A program made the translations under genes and the position numbers. From NCBI GenBank assembly GCA_021464415.1, contig CM038466.1, positions 34,936,833 through 35,000,832 of the forward strand: a stretch of DNA of 64,000 nucleotides. The letters run 5' to 3'. The DNA is from Lonicera japonica (lineage: Eukaryota; Streptophyta; Magnoliopsida; Dipsacales; Caprifoliaceae). Numbering within the stretch: position 1 is the first letter of the stretch; every line of letters begins with the position of its first letter. Positions 10,201 to 17,699 of the stretch are shown here, in pieces. The notes beneath the pieces are model-generated. The model worked only from the letters and a program-made list of their open reading frames with translations, had not been told where the DNA came from and made no database searches.

Positions 10201-10253
10201 AGTTACTACATTCACCAGTCAACATGGACCGACTGAAGAAGTATTATCAATAA
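7218..10253 (+). CDS. pol: Pol: reverse transcriptase, RNase H, archaeal-type RNase H and integrase of the Ogre-like element
   Basis: A frame of about 1010 residues follows the TAA; the first ATG is at 7224. Residue numbers count from there. RT shows MCVDYRDLN near 40-48 and the catalytic YVDD at 140-143. A Ty3-type RNase H follows at about 245-400. A second, archaeal-type RNase H (about 430-560) keeps its acidic residues in YFDGAA, KYEACILGLE, YGDSALV and FADALA; this duplicated domain marks the Tat clade. Integrase has an HHCC knuckle (about 660-701, CHKC visible), the first Asp in WGIDVIGK (about 730), the second in ISDNGTHF (about 790) and the Glu in TNGAVEAANK (about 826). A GPY-type C-terminus (WTGPYIV) follows, with no chromodomain. 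The domains look intact, but the segment is cut off from gag by the upstream breaks. Confidence 0.93.
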   Translation, partial: WSLKVKEEVMKQLSVGFLRVIEYPSWLANIVPVPKANGKVRMCVDYRDLNKACPKDDFPLPNIDLIVDNTANHALKSFVDGFAGYNQIKMHPDHQEKTAFITPWGTYCYTVMPFGLKNAGATYQRAATAIFHDMIHKEVEVYVDDMIIKSKEREGHVPALRAFFDRLRQYQMRLNPQKCVFGVTKGKLLGYVVSKKGIEVDPAKVQAIQDMPEPRTEREVRGFLGNLQYISRFISQLTQTCEPIFKLLRKSSPGEWNDQCQEAFDKIKEYLSKPTVLAPPQTGLPLILYLTVTDSSTGAMLAQHLTDTRKEQAIYFLSKKLSPFEINYTSLEKSCTALVWVTQKLRHYMLVFPVILASRIDPLKYLFEKPALSNRMAKWLFLLSEFDITYMTQKAVKGKIIADYLAHNPILGDMIEEAEFPDETIMNVEINEDWRLYFDGAANRNENGIGILLVSPDQTHSPVSYRLDFFSTNNMAKYEACILGLEIALQRGIKRVQVYGDSALVVHQVLKEWKIRDEKLVPYLARLEEVAGRFERVEFYYIPRSQNSFADALATLASMINIPEGMEEITLTVQKKSGPAHCMTLEVEIEKDGDSTVWFYDIWNLLKNHQYPEKADKRTRVTLRRLASGFILCAGRLYKRNYDGTHLQCLTEEESVRMMDQIHGGDCGPHMSGHTLARKIIRQGYFWSTLQTDCADHVRRCHKCQIYAKSQKLPPKELYNMTAPWPFSAWGIDVIGKVSPKASNGHEFILVAIDYFTKWVEAESYQTLDARKVARFIKRNIVCRYGVPHEIISDNGTHFEGEANTVMEEYGITRHKSSPYRPQTNGAVEAANKNLKNILSKMTDTCRDWPEKLPYALWGYRTTERVSTGATPFSLTYGMEAVLPVELEVPSLRVMLENQVNELEWVQARYNELALLDEKRLKAAYHHQGYQKRIARAFNQRVRTRGINENDIVLKEIREPARDPRGKFGQKWTGPYIVKEINTGGAAILTDLDGQLLHSPVNMDRLKKYYQ

Positions 10254-10320
10254 GCACGACGTGTATAAGAACTACGTAAACCTGAGCCCCAACTCGAATA
10301 TCGTATTTTCTGGAAAAATC

Positions 10321-10333
10321 AAAAAGGGGGGAA
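10321..10333 (+). promoter_or_regulatory. PPT-like tract AAAAAGGGGGGAA just downstream of integrase
   Basis: A perfect purine run lies 68 bp after the pol stop, more than 7 kb before the 3' LTR. It looks more like a classic polypurine tract than the sequence next to the 3' LTR. It could be a central plus-strand primer site or a relic of an older, shorter element end. Confidence 0.5.
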
Positions 10334-10387
10334 CGTAGGCAACATGAGAAGTGACTTCAGGCCCGGTTTAAAGCTTTGTAAAGAAAT

Positions 10388-10393
10388 TTATTT
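10388..10393 (-). terminator. AATAAA polyadenylation signal for the antisense DUF7745-like ORF
   Basis: The minus strand reads AAATAAATTT about 87 bp downstream of the stop of the antisense ORF, a suitable distance for a plant near-upstream element. Confidence 0.5.
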
Positions 10394-10479
10394 CTCATAA
10401 AAAGTCCCTTCATATATTATTAAAGAGGTGGTTCAGAACACCAAGAGTTACAAAGGAAGTACAGCATACAAAGAAGAAA

Positions 10480-11736
10480 CTAATCCCTAGGGGTTGGCCA
10501 CACTGGGTCCTCAGCGGCCAAATCAATTCGAGCCTCATCCAAAATCTGGTACGCAAAGACAATGCCATCCTCTGTAGGCTCAGAATCCATGAATCGGAAC
10601 CACTCCATTTGAAAGGGGTCATCAATCAGCTCTCCTTCTAGAGATTGCCAGCAAGAGCGGATAATGTCAGCCCGGAGAGGCCTGGAAATACCGAAACGAG
10701 CATAGTTAAACTGACGAGTCAGTCGAGCACGCCACATCCTCTCTACCGATAAAGAAACATGTGGGGTCACAAATTTAGACTCAGAAGAGAAGTTGTTCAG
10801 ACCAAGGGGAACCTCCTGGGGAATGTTAAACTGTCGAAGAAGACGCCCAGGGAGATAAAAGGAAGTAAACCAGAGCCCGCGGAGCCGAACGTAGTTCTGA
10901 CCCCCAGTACTAAGTACCATCTTCCTCAGCTTCCACCAAGGAATGTTCCACCGGATAGCCCGAAAGTTCTCCGAAAACCACACCGTCCAATCAGAGGAAG
11001 ACATGGTCAAAGCACCAAAGAGAGGCCGATGGAAGAAATGAGTCGGATTGTCGAGCCGAACTCCGCTGAAACCCACCGATCGAAAGCGCTCTAGCAGCCA
11101 CATGTATAGCAGACGCGGGCTCCCCCGAAAGAAGGGCGAGGCCCCCCGTTGAACATCATCAAGACCATTCAGGGTCTCTGCAAGAATGATCGGCACTATA
11201 GACTCCCCATTTCTAGCCTGGTAAATCAGACTCAAGATAGTCGGATCAACACGGGAAGAACCCGTCACCAGCAGCATATCAGAAACCAGGCAAATCAGGG
11301 CCGCTGCAGTACGCCCCACGCCGTAAGAGGCCCTATCTTCATAACGATGAAAGAACCTCACCATTTTGTGGAGGTCAAGGAGCCCGTCGACAATGAAACC
11401 ATCGCAGGCCGCTTGGGGAATGGCTAACAGAGCAATTAGCATGTCGCGGGGACCGATTCCTTCTATAGGAACTGCCATCGGGAGACGAACGTCAGAACGT
11501 AACAGCCAGGAGAACTCCTCATAGGTTGGGCAGAGCTCATCTAGTCCAAAACGGAAGAGATGGTCCGCAGGACTCCAGAAATACAAAGCACCTAACAGAA
11601 AGGAGAAATCTACAGGACGATGGCACCAGCCCGCCAAAGGACTGAATGCACCAAAGTTCAAACCATTTTCAGAAGATATCAGAGCATCTCGAGCTTTAAC
11701 ATAAGAAAAATCAGAGTTGGTACGGTAGGAAGACAT
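10480..11736 (-). CDS. Antisense DUF7745 / plant-mobile-domain-like protein, single exon
   Basis: This is an uninterrupted 418-residue frame antisense to the retrotransposon, starting at the ATG at 11734-11736. Motifs typical of the DUF7745/PMD-like group are FWSPADHLFRFGLDELCPTYE (about residues 52-72, shown shortened by family: F-W-P...F.F...L.PT.EEF) and, near 180-215, PIILAETLNGL followed by SPRLLYMWLLERF. No transmembrane segment or signal peptide is visible. A TATAAATA box lies 39 bp upstream of the ATG and three TGTCGCGCGACA palindromes lie beyond it, so it probably has its own promoter. An AATAAA follows the stop. The function is unknown; PMD-type proteins of plants act in silencing and genome stability, and many occur in transposons. 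Single-exon structure and an intact frame suggest selection or recent amplification. Confidence 0.82.
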   Translation of the reverse strand: MSSYRTNSDFSYVKARDALISSENGLNFGAFSPLAGWCHRPVDFSFLLGALYFWSPADHLFRFGLDELCPTYEEFSWLLRSDVRLPMAVPIEGIGPRDMLIALLAIPQAACDGFIVDGLLDLHKMVRFFHRYEDRASYGVGRTAAALICLVSDMLLVTGSSRVDPTILSLIYQARNGESIVPIILAETLNGLDDVQRGASPFFRGSPRLLYMWLLERFRSVGFSGVRLDNPTHFFHRPLFGALTMSSSDWTVWFSENFRAIRWNIPWWKLRKMVLSTGGQNYVRLRGLWFTSFYLPGRLLRQFNIPQEVPLGLNNFSSESKFVTPHVSLSVERMWRARLTRQFNYARFGISRPLRADIIRSCWQSLEGELIDDPFQMEWFRFMDSEPTEDGIVFAYQILDEARIDLAAEDPVWPTPRD

Positions 11737-11774
11737 TTTGGAGAGGTGTGGGGATGAAGGAAGGAAGATGAGTG

Positions 11775-11782
11775 TATTTATA
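11775..11782 (-). promoter_or_regulatory. TATA box (TATAAATA) of the antisense DUF7745-like gene
   Basis: The minus strand reads TATAAATA, identical to the LTR box, 39 bp before the ATG. The implied 5' UTR is very short. Confidence 0.7.
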
Positions 11783-11808
11783 GCAAAAAAGAGGGTCCTG
11801 TACCTGTT

Positions 11809-11884
11809 TGTCGCGCGACAAACCCATTTTCAGGGGGAAGTGTCGCGCGACAAACCCATGACCAGGAGGGATTGTCGCGCGACA
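11809..11884. promoter_or_regulatory. Three TGTCGCGCGACA palindromes upstream of the antisense DUF7745-like gene
   Basis: Perfect copies stand at 11809-11820, 11841-11852 and 11873-11884, each 32 bp apart, about three helical turns. Two are extended to TTGTCGCGCGACAA. They lie 26 bp and more upstream of the TATA box. Confidence 0.85.
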
Positions 11885-12200
11885 AACCCATCTGGGGGGC
11901 ACCCTACTTTTTTCTTATACATAATGGTCATCTTTGCCAAAAGAATCACTTCTGGATGCTTTTCTGTTCTCACTTTGTTCTTTTTTGCAGGAAACATAAG
12001 TATCACTACACTAGAAGGTACGACTTTTAAATTACCGACTCTTATATATATATGTATATATCTTGCACAGACAGAGAATAAAAGTATAATCAAACACAGA
12101 TAAAGATATTTTATAAAACCAATAAAAGAACAGTTTTTAAATATCCGTCTAAAATAAATACATATCTGTCCAACTAACACTAAATGCAGAAAAGGGAAAA

Positions 12201-15200
12201 CTAATCTACTTGGGCGCGTTTTGACACGCTCCCACTATCTCCCGAGCCCTCCTCGGGGGTAAGATCAACAACTGGGACGCTGGGAACAGAAGGAACTGCC
12301 GCCTGAAAAGGCAACGTGGACTGGACCGGTGCCATAGGACGGATCACCGAAGATCGGGATCGCCTAGAAGTCCGACTACTACTCCGCCTAGACTCCGACC
12401 GAGCATGGGAAGAGGTCAGGGGGTCGTCCGGCTGTAAGGAGACGTCGATAGCCCTCTGATAGTCGCGCATGTAGGCTGGAGGGTCTCGACCGACGTACTG
12501 GAGCAGGTTCCAGCTGTAGAAATACTGGGCATACCAAGCCCGAAGATCTGCCACCCGTACACCCACTCTCTGTAAAAAAGACATACAAAAAGAGGAGAAT
12601 CAGCACAGTCAAAATAAATAGATATAAACATGAAAGTATCAGGAGAAGTTGAAGAAGATACCTCATCATCAGAGCGACCACCCAAGAAATCAAAAGTATC
12701 CTCGGGAAGAGGATACTCCGGGACAGAATATCGACATAGGCCCGCGCCGACATAAGAAATATCTCTGGGGAGTGGAGGTAGGTCTACCCACGAAATAGAT
12801 GACCCTGCACGAGTAGCTGTAGAAGAAGACCCTCCCTCCTCACGAATGGTGAACAAGGGTGGACGAGAGGATGAGCCGCCAAAGCCCGGAGATCGGGCGG
12901 GAGGCCCCATGACAGTCGTCGGTAGAGGGGTCAACGTAGCATATGTTCGGACCCCCGGAGGATCCACCATGGCCGTCGCCCCCAAAGGAGGTACTCCACT
13001 AGAAGGAGTAGTCGCCGCCGCGGGAGGAGTCCGCCCAAACTGATCAAAATCTGCCCCAAGGTCCGCGGGCTCCCAGGACCTCTCAGAAAATCCCGCTCTC
13101 CCCTCAGCAGCCTCAGCAGCAGCAAAAAGGCCCCCCGGAGACACGGAAGGGCCGGTGGGAAACTCGAAGCCCTCAGCGCGCTGCTCCCCCGCAGGTGTCG
13201 CCTGAGGTGGCGGCTCCGGAACCGCTGTCGCATCGCCTCCCTCGCCCTCTGGCCGATCACCGCCCTCAGCCGCAGCGGGAACATCCCTCTCTCCCTCAGG
13301 ATCCTCATCCTCAGAATCCGGAATGTTGTCCCTCTGATCAGGGACAGGTGGCAAATGACCCGGGACCGCCCTAGCTAAATGAGTCTGTCCCCGTATGTAA
13401 TGGGGATCACCTCCCAAAGTCTGGTATCTCTCGTAGAAGACCCGTCCCCGAGTCCCCTTCGGCTCCCTCATCAGGTAACGGGCAGCAAAAACAGCGTAGT
13501 CTCCCTCCTCGACGAACGTCTGGAAACCGAGTCCGTCGACTAAAGCCTGCACCATCACCTGATCAATCTCACCCGTCCGCCTCATCAGAACAGGAGGGAA
13601 CAAAGGGACACGAGGCCACTGGGACGGCGTATGCTGACGGATGACCCTCTCGCCCAAGTAGAAGAGAAGGCCGTACTCATCCCGGATAAGCCGCCTGGTC
13701 CTCGAGGCGGTCAGAGCACGGCCATACCCATAATGATGACCCAGATCACCCCAAGGGGCCCACTCAATCTGAAAAGAGAATAAGATTTTATTTCAGTATT
13801 TTATATATTCTACTCTATCTGACTATTGAAAAGCAAGAAGACTAAAAATATTTTACCTGCTCCTCCCGCAGATCATGAACAGCAGCAGCTCCGGTCTCCC
13901 GAGTCCGGTATACATAGGGAGCCCTATAGTTCCCCGCGATGAATCGGCGGAGAAAAGGGAACTGGTCCTCGTTCTCAACGAGGAGATCCACCTGGGCGCG
14001 ACCCAGACGGGTATAAGCTACAAACCAGCTCTGAAAAGGAAAGATAGAAGAAATCAGCAATGATCAACAAGTAATGAGCAAAGAACTGAAGCAAAGACAG
14101 AAAGACTAAAAAATGTACCTCCCACAGCAAAGAAAAGCCCTTGAGGTTCAGGGCTAAATGACGAGAGACCTGGTCCATGGCATCGTAAAGGACTGCAAGA
14201 ATAAAGCCTCCCCAGTCGTAGTCAAACAGGAGGCTGAAGTCCCGAAGATAGGGCAACCACCAAAGATGAGCCGTGTCCCCACCACGAGCCTCGAATAGAT
14301 CATGGAGTGTCAATAGAAGAAAGACGCGGGCATACTGGCGCGCCTCCTGACGGGTCATAGGAACCCCTGAAGCAGCTAGTCGAGCCCTCTCTGTGGCTAA
14401 CCGCGTAACCAAGACGCCCCGAGGAATCGTGTCACCGGAACTCCGTCGCTCCGGAAACCATCCTAATGAACTAACGATGCCCTCGGCTGTCAGACGCAAG
14501 GGGACGTCGATCTGAATGGGGACCCCCCCTGAAGGGATCCCGGTCAAAGCAAACAAATCGAGGGGGGTCATCGTCATCTCCCCCCAGTTCCAGTGAAAGG
14601 TATGGGTGGTGTCCCACCAGTGGCAAGCCAATGCCGACACCAAAACTGTCGCCCTAGAAACCCGCTCCGGGAAGGCGTCGAAGAGGGAGCCAAAAGGAGT
14701 CGCGAGAATCAACTCCTGGACAGGGGCCGGTGCCCGTCGCCACTCCGAAGATATAGTGTTGGGGGAACCCCAACCGCGGCCAACCCACTGCAGACAAAGG
14801 AACGAGTATGGGGTTATGAGGGTACTTCGGTATAATTATGAGAGTTATAAGGCTATAGGGGTAAATTATGTAATTTTCTAAAAACTGAGGGTACTTCGGT
14901 ATAATTATGAGAGTTATAAGGCTATAGGGGTAAATTATGTAATTTTCTAAAAACTGAGGGTACTTTGGTGTAATTATGAGGGTTATGGGGTTATAAGGGT
15001 AAATTATGTAATTTCCAAAACCTGAGGGTACTTTGGTGTAATTATGAGAGTTATAGGGGTTATAAGGGTAAATTATGTAATTTCCAAAACCTGAGGGTAC
15101 TTTGGTGCAATTATGAGAGTTATGGGGTTATAAGGGTAAATTATGTAATTTCCAAAACCTGAGGGTACTTTGGTGTAATTATGAGAGTTATAGGGGTTAT

Positions 15201-15956
15201 AAGGGTAAATTATGTAATTTCCAAAACCTGAGGGTACTTTGGTGTAATTATGAGAGTTATAGGGGTTATAAGGGTAAATTATGTAATTTCCAAAACCTGA
15301 GGGTACTTTGGTGCAATTATGAGAGTTATGGGGTTATAAGGGTAAATTATGTAATTTCCAAAACCTGAGGGTACTTTGGTGTAATTATGAGAGTTGTAGG
15401 GTTATAAGGGTAAAATATGTAATTTCCAAAACCTGAGGGTACTTTGGTGTAATTATGAGAGTTATAGGGGTTATAAGGGTAAATTATGTAATTTTTCAAA
15501 ACCTGAGGGTACTTTGGTGTAATTATGAGAGTTATAGAGTTATGGGGGTACATTATGTAATTTTCTAAACTAAGAGGTATCACAGGTAAAAGTATGTGTT
15601 CGCTAAAAATCGGGCGTTATTCCTAGTCAGACATGCATACTAACATTATCTAAAACGAATACAGGAAACGACAAGAAGCAGAACAGATAAATGCACGAAA
15701 GAAGACATACCAGAGATCGACGACGAATCTCGTGAGAAACGGGCTCCATCAAAAGCCACGGGACGTCCGGGACCGGAGCAGCTCGGATAGCATCCCGATA
15801 GACCACCGCCCGACCGCGGTCTATCCCATCCTCATCATACCAGTCCAAGTCCGCCCAGTCGTCGTGATGAGGGCTGCAGCGAAGAACGCCCTGAGCGTCA
15901 GTGAAGGTGACCTCCTCCTGGTCACCCTCCAATCGGTCGAGATGAGCAGGGTCCAT
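12201..15956 (-). CDS. Antisense plant mobile domain (PMD) protein, five exons, 854 residues
   Basis: The exons on the minus strand are 15711-15956, 14119-14787, 13857-14030, 12662-13768 and 12201-12569. All four introns (923, 88, 88 and 92 nt) are GT-AG and fall between codons, and the joined frame has no stop. Exon 2 carries the PMD core: THTFHWNWGEMTMTPLDLFA matches the family pattern THTFH...GEMT.T..D, followed by a GIPSGGVPI block. Exon 4 holds an acidic, proline-, alanine- and glycine-rich low-complexity stretch. Exon 5 ends with an Arg/Ser-rich stretch (RSESRRSSSRTSRRSR), plausibly nuclear or RNA-binding. The first ATG follows a TATA box and three TGTCGCGCGACA sites. PMD proteins such as MAIN/MAIL1 act in silencing and genome stability; whether this copy counters or recruits host silencing is speculation. 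Splice sites are inferred from sequence only. Confidence 0.85.
14808..15582. repeat. Minisatellite, about 11 units of 66-72 bp, inside PMD intron 1
   Basis: Units share GAGGGTACTTYGGTGTAAT, ATGAGAGTTAT, a GGGTTATAAGGGTAAATTAT core and TGTAATTTCC. Two outer-left units are a slightly different subtype (CTTCGGTATAATT), and the right-most units are more diverged, as expected of an array that grew from the middle. The array fills most of the 923-nt intron; the other three introns are 88-92 nt. Confidence 0.92.
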
Positions 15957-16103
15957 CGATATAGGTAGAATATGTGTGAAAAGATCGGAAAAATCAAAAA
16001 CACGGCAGAGCTTCCGCGCTTGGGAGAGAAGAAAAGAGAGAAAAAGAGAGCTAGAGAGAGAAAGAGAAAGGAGAGAATGAGGTGGAATGAGCTCAGCAAG
16101 GGG

Positions 16104-16111
16104 TTTATATA
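16104..16111 (-). promoter_or_regulatory. TATA-like box of the antisense PMD gene
   Basis: The minus strand reads TTATATAAAC about 148 bp upstream of the PMD ATG, just downstream of the nearest palindrome (16123). Confidence 0.6.
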
Positions 16112-16122
16112 ATGGGTCAGTT

Positions 16123-16187
16123 TGTCGCGCGACAAATGGCCACATTGTCGCGCGACAAAGAGCCAGACACCGAAGTGTCGCGCGACA
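16123..16187. promoter_or_regulatory. Three TGTCGCGCGACA palindromes upstream of the antisense PMD gene
   Basis: Perfect copies stand at 16123-16134, 16146-16157 and 16176-16187, upstream of a TATA-like box, the same arrangement as in the LTRs and at the DUF7745-like gene. Confidence 0.85.
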
Positions 16188-16550
16188 ATCCCCCCTCCTC
16201 CCTGATTTTTTTGACCTTTGTCTCATTTTATCTTCTGCAGAGGCACTTCGGAGAAGCAGTTTTCGGAAAACTGCTAAAAACCGCACACCCATGATAAAAA
16301 GTTCAAAGAGAAAACTTCCAAATCATCTCTCCGAAAAAATGCGAAAACAGAATGCCGCGATTAAAAGTAGTCTCTGATCTTACAGAAGGACCGAGACCGT
16401 CAAATAAAAAGCAGAATAGCGATATAAGACGGGAATAGAAAAAATTGAAAGAGTAGAAAAGAGAAATAACCCGTATGAACGCCCAAAGCGAGCGAGAGAA
16501 ACAGAAATGCAGAGTGACAGGGAGAGCCACACCGAAAGTGATAGCTAGGC

Positions 16551-16592
<42 letters not shown>

Positions 16593-17032
16593 GGCTCAGG
16601 GCTTCGTTTTAGGGTGAGTAAGGCTCCTGATCACGACAAAGGGATGAAAAGACTCCTGGTCAAAAACAGAGAGGGCCAGGAAAAGTCTTTCCCAAAAGAG
16701 GGAGAAATAAGGGCATCGAAAAAACAGAAAACGATGTGGGCCCACCAAAAGAGAAAACTAAGAAAAGAATAAAGATCAGAGATTGAACTTTCAAACAAAT
16801 TTTCTTTTCAGCACGATACAGAAAAGATGATTTGGAAAACCTCGGACCATCACTCTGCGGAGAGCAAAGAAATCCGAAAACTGCCTTCTGAGTGAAACAT
16901 CTTCACTCGAGGAAAACATGAGAGTAAAGTTCAGAAAGATACAGGGAAACGGACATCCCGAATAGACCCTGAGAAGTTCTTTTTACCTTCGCAAAATCTA
17001 CTCTCTTTCACTCTAGCAGTCTAAGAGAGGCA
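16188..17032. other. Non-coding 3' region of the Ogre-like element with a 39-base A tract
   Basis: Upstream flank of the PMD promoter followed by purine-rich sequence. A run of about 39 A lies at about 16552-16590. No credible ORF or RNA gene was seen. Confidence 0.6.
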
Positions 17033-17605
17033 ATTCACCAACACAAGCCCTCTCCGGAGGCAATACACAAAATCACAAGCCCTCTCCAGAGGCAAAAGTT
17101 ACTCATGAAAGTCCTCCCAGAGGCATTTTTTCCTTCTTCTTTCAGATCTAGAAGCCCTCCCAGAGAGGCACAATGGTAGTCCTCCCACCTGAAGGCGAAG
17201 CCCTCCCAGAGAGGCACGAACGGTAGTCCTCCCACCTGAGGCGAAGCCCTCCCAGAGAGGCACGAACGGTAGTCCTCCCACCTGAGGCGAAGCCCTCCCA
17301 GAGAGGCACAATGGTAGTCCTCCCACATGAGGCGAGAAGATCTAAAAAGCCCTCCCAGAGAGGCACGGTGTAGCAACGGTAGTCCTCCCACCTGAGGCGA
17401 AGCCCTCCCAGAGAGGCACGAACGGTAGTCCTCCCACCTGAGGCGAAGCCCTCCCAGAGAGGCATACGGTAGTCCTCCCATCTGAGGCGCAAAGTGGAAC
17501 AAATGAAAGTCCTCGAAAGAGGCAATGAGGTAACACAAGCCCTCTGCAGAGGCAAACCAATCGCCAAGCCCTCTCCGGAGGCACTCACAAGTACTTCTAT
17601 ACGCA
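17033..17605. repeat. Tandem repeats of about 46 bp near the 3' LTR
   Basis: The core unit AGCCCTCCCAGAGAGGCACG plus a GGTAGTCCTCCCACCTGAGG segment is repeated about six times between 17150 and 17490. Shorter relatives of the CCTCTCC.GAGGC motif flank the array on both sides. The CCTCYC/GAGAGG parts can form small hairpins. Arrays in this place are known in Tat/Ogre elements and can seed satellite DNA. Long open frames across the array are artefacts of a repeat without stops. Confidence 0.9.
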
Positions 17606-17679
17606 TACACTTTCTTAGAGTTCCTGCGGGAGCCATGGATCAAGGTCTCTTCCAGTCGCCTCAATTCCTTGCAAGCAAG

Positions 17680-17699
17680 GAGCTTGAGTCGAGAGGGTC
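17680..17699 (+). promoter_or_regulatory. Probable polypurine tract before the 3' LTR
   Basis: The sequence before the LTR (GGAGCTTGAGTCGAGAGGGTC) is purine-biased, but pyrimidines interrupt it, so it is a weak PPT. Position directly before the 3' LTR is the main support. Confidence 0.45.

Noticed and set aside
12931..13308. Arg/Leu-rich minus-strand frame within the PMD gene
   Set aside because: Overlaps exon 4 in another frame; a product of GC-rich codons.
14808..15582. CRISPR-like regular repeats
   Set aside because: Units are contiguous with no unique spacers, in a plant retroelement intron; this is a minisatellite.
16552..16590. Poly(A) tract as the end of a retrogene
   Set aside because: No gene-like sequence upstream and no target duplication around it; it lies inside the Ogre-like element.
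17035..17664. Long minus-strand open frames over the 46-bp array
   Set aside because: They are translations of a repeat unit without stops; several frames are open at once.
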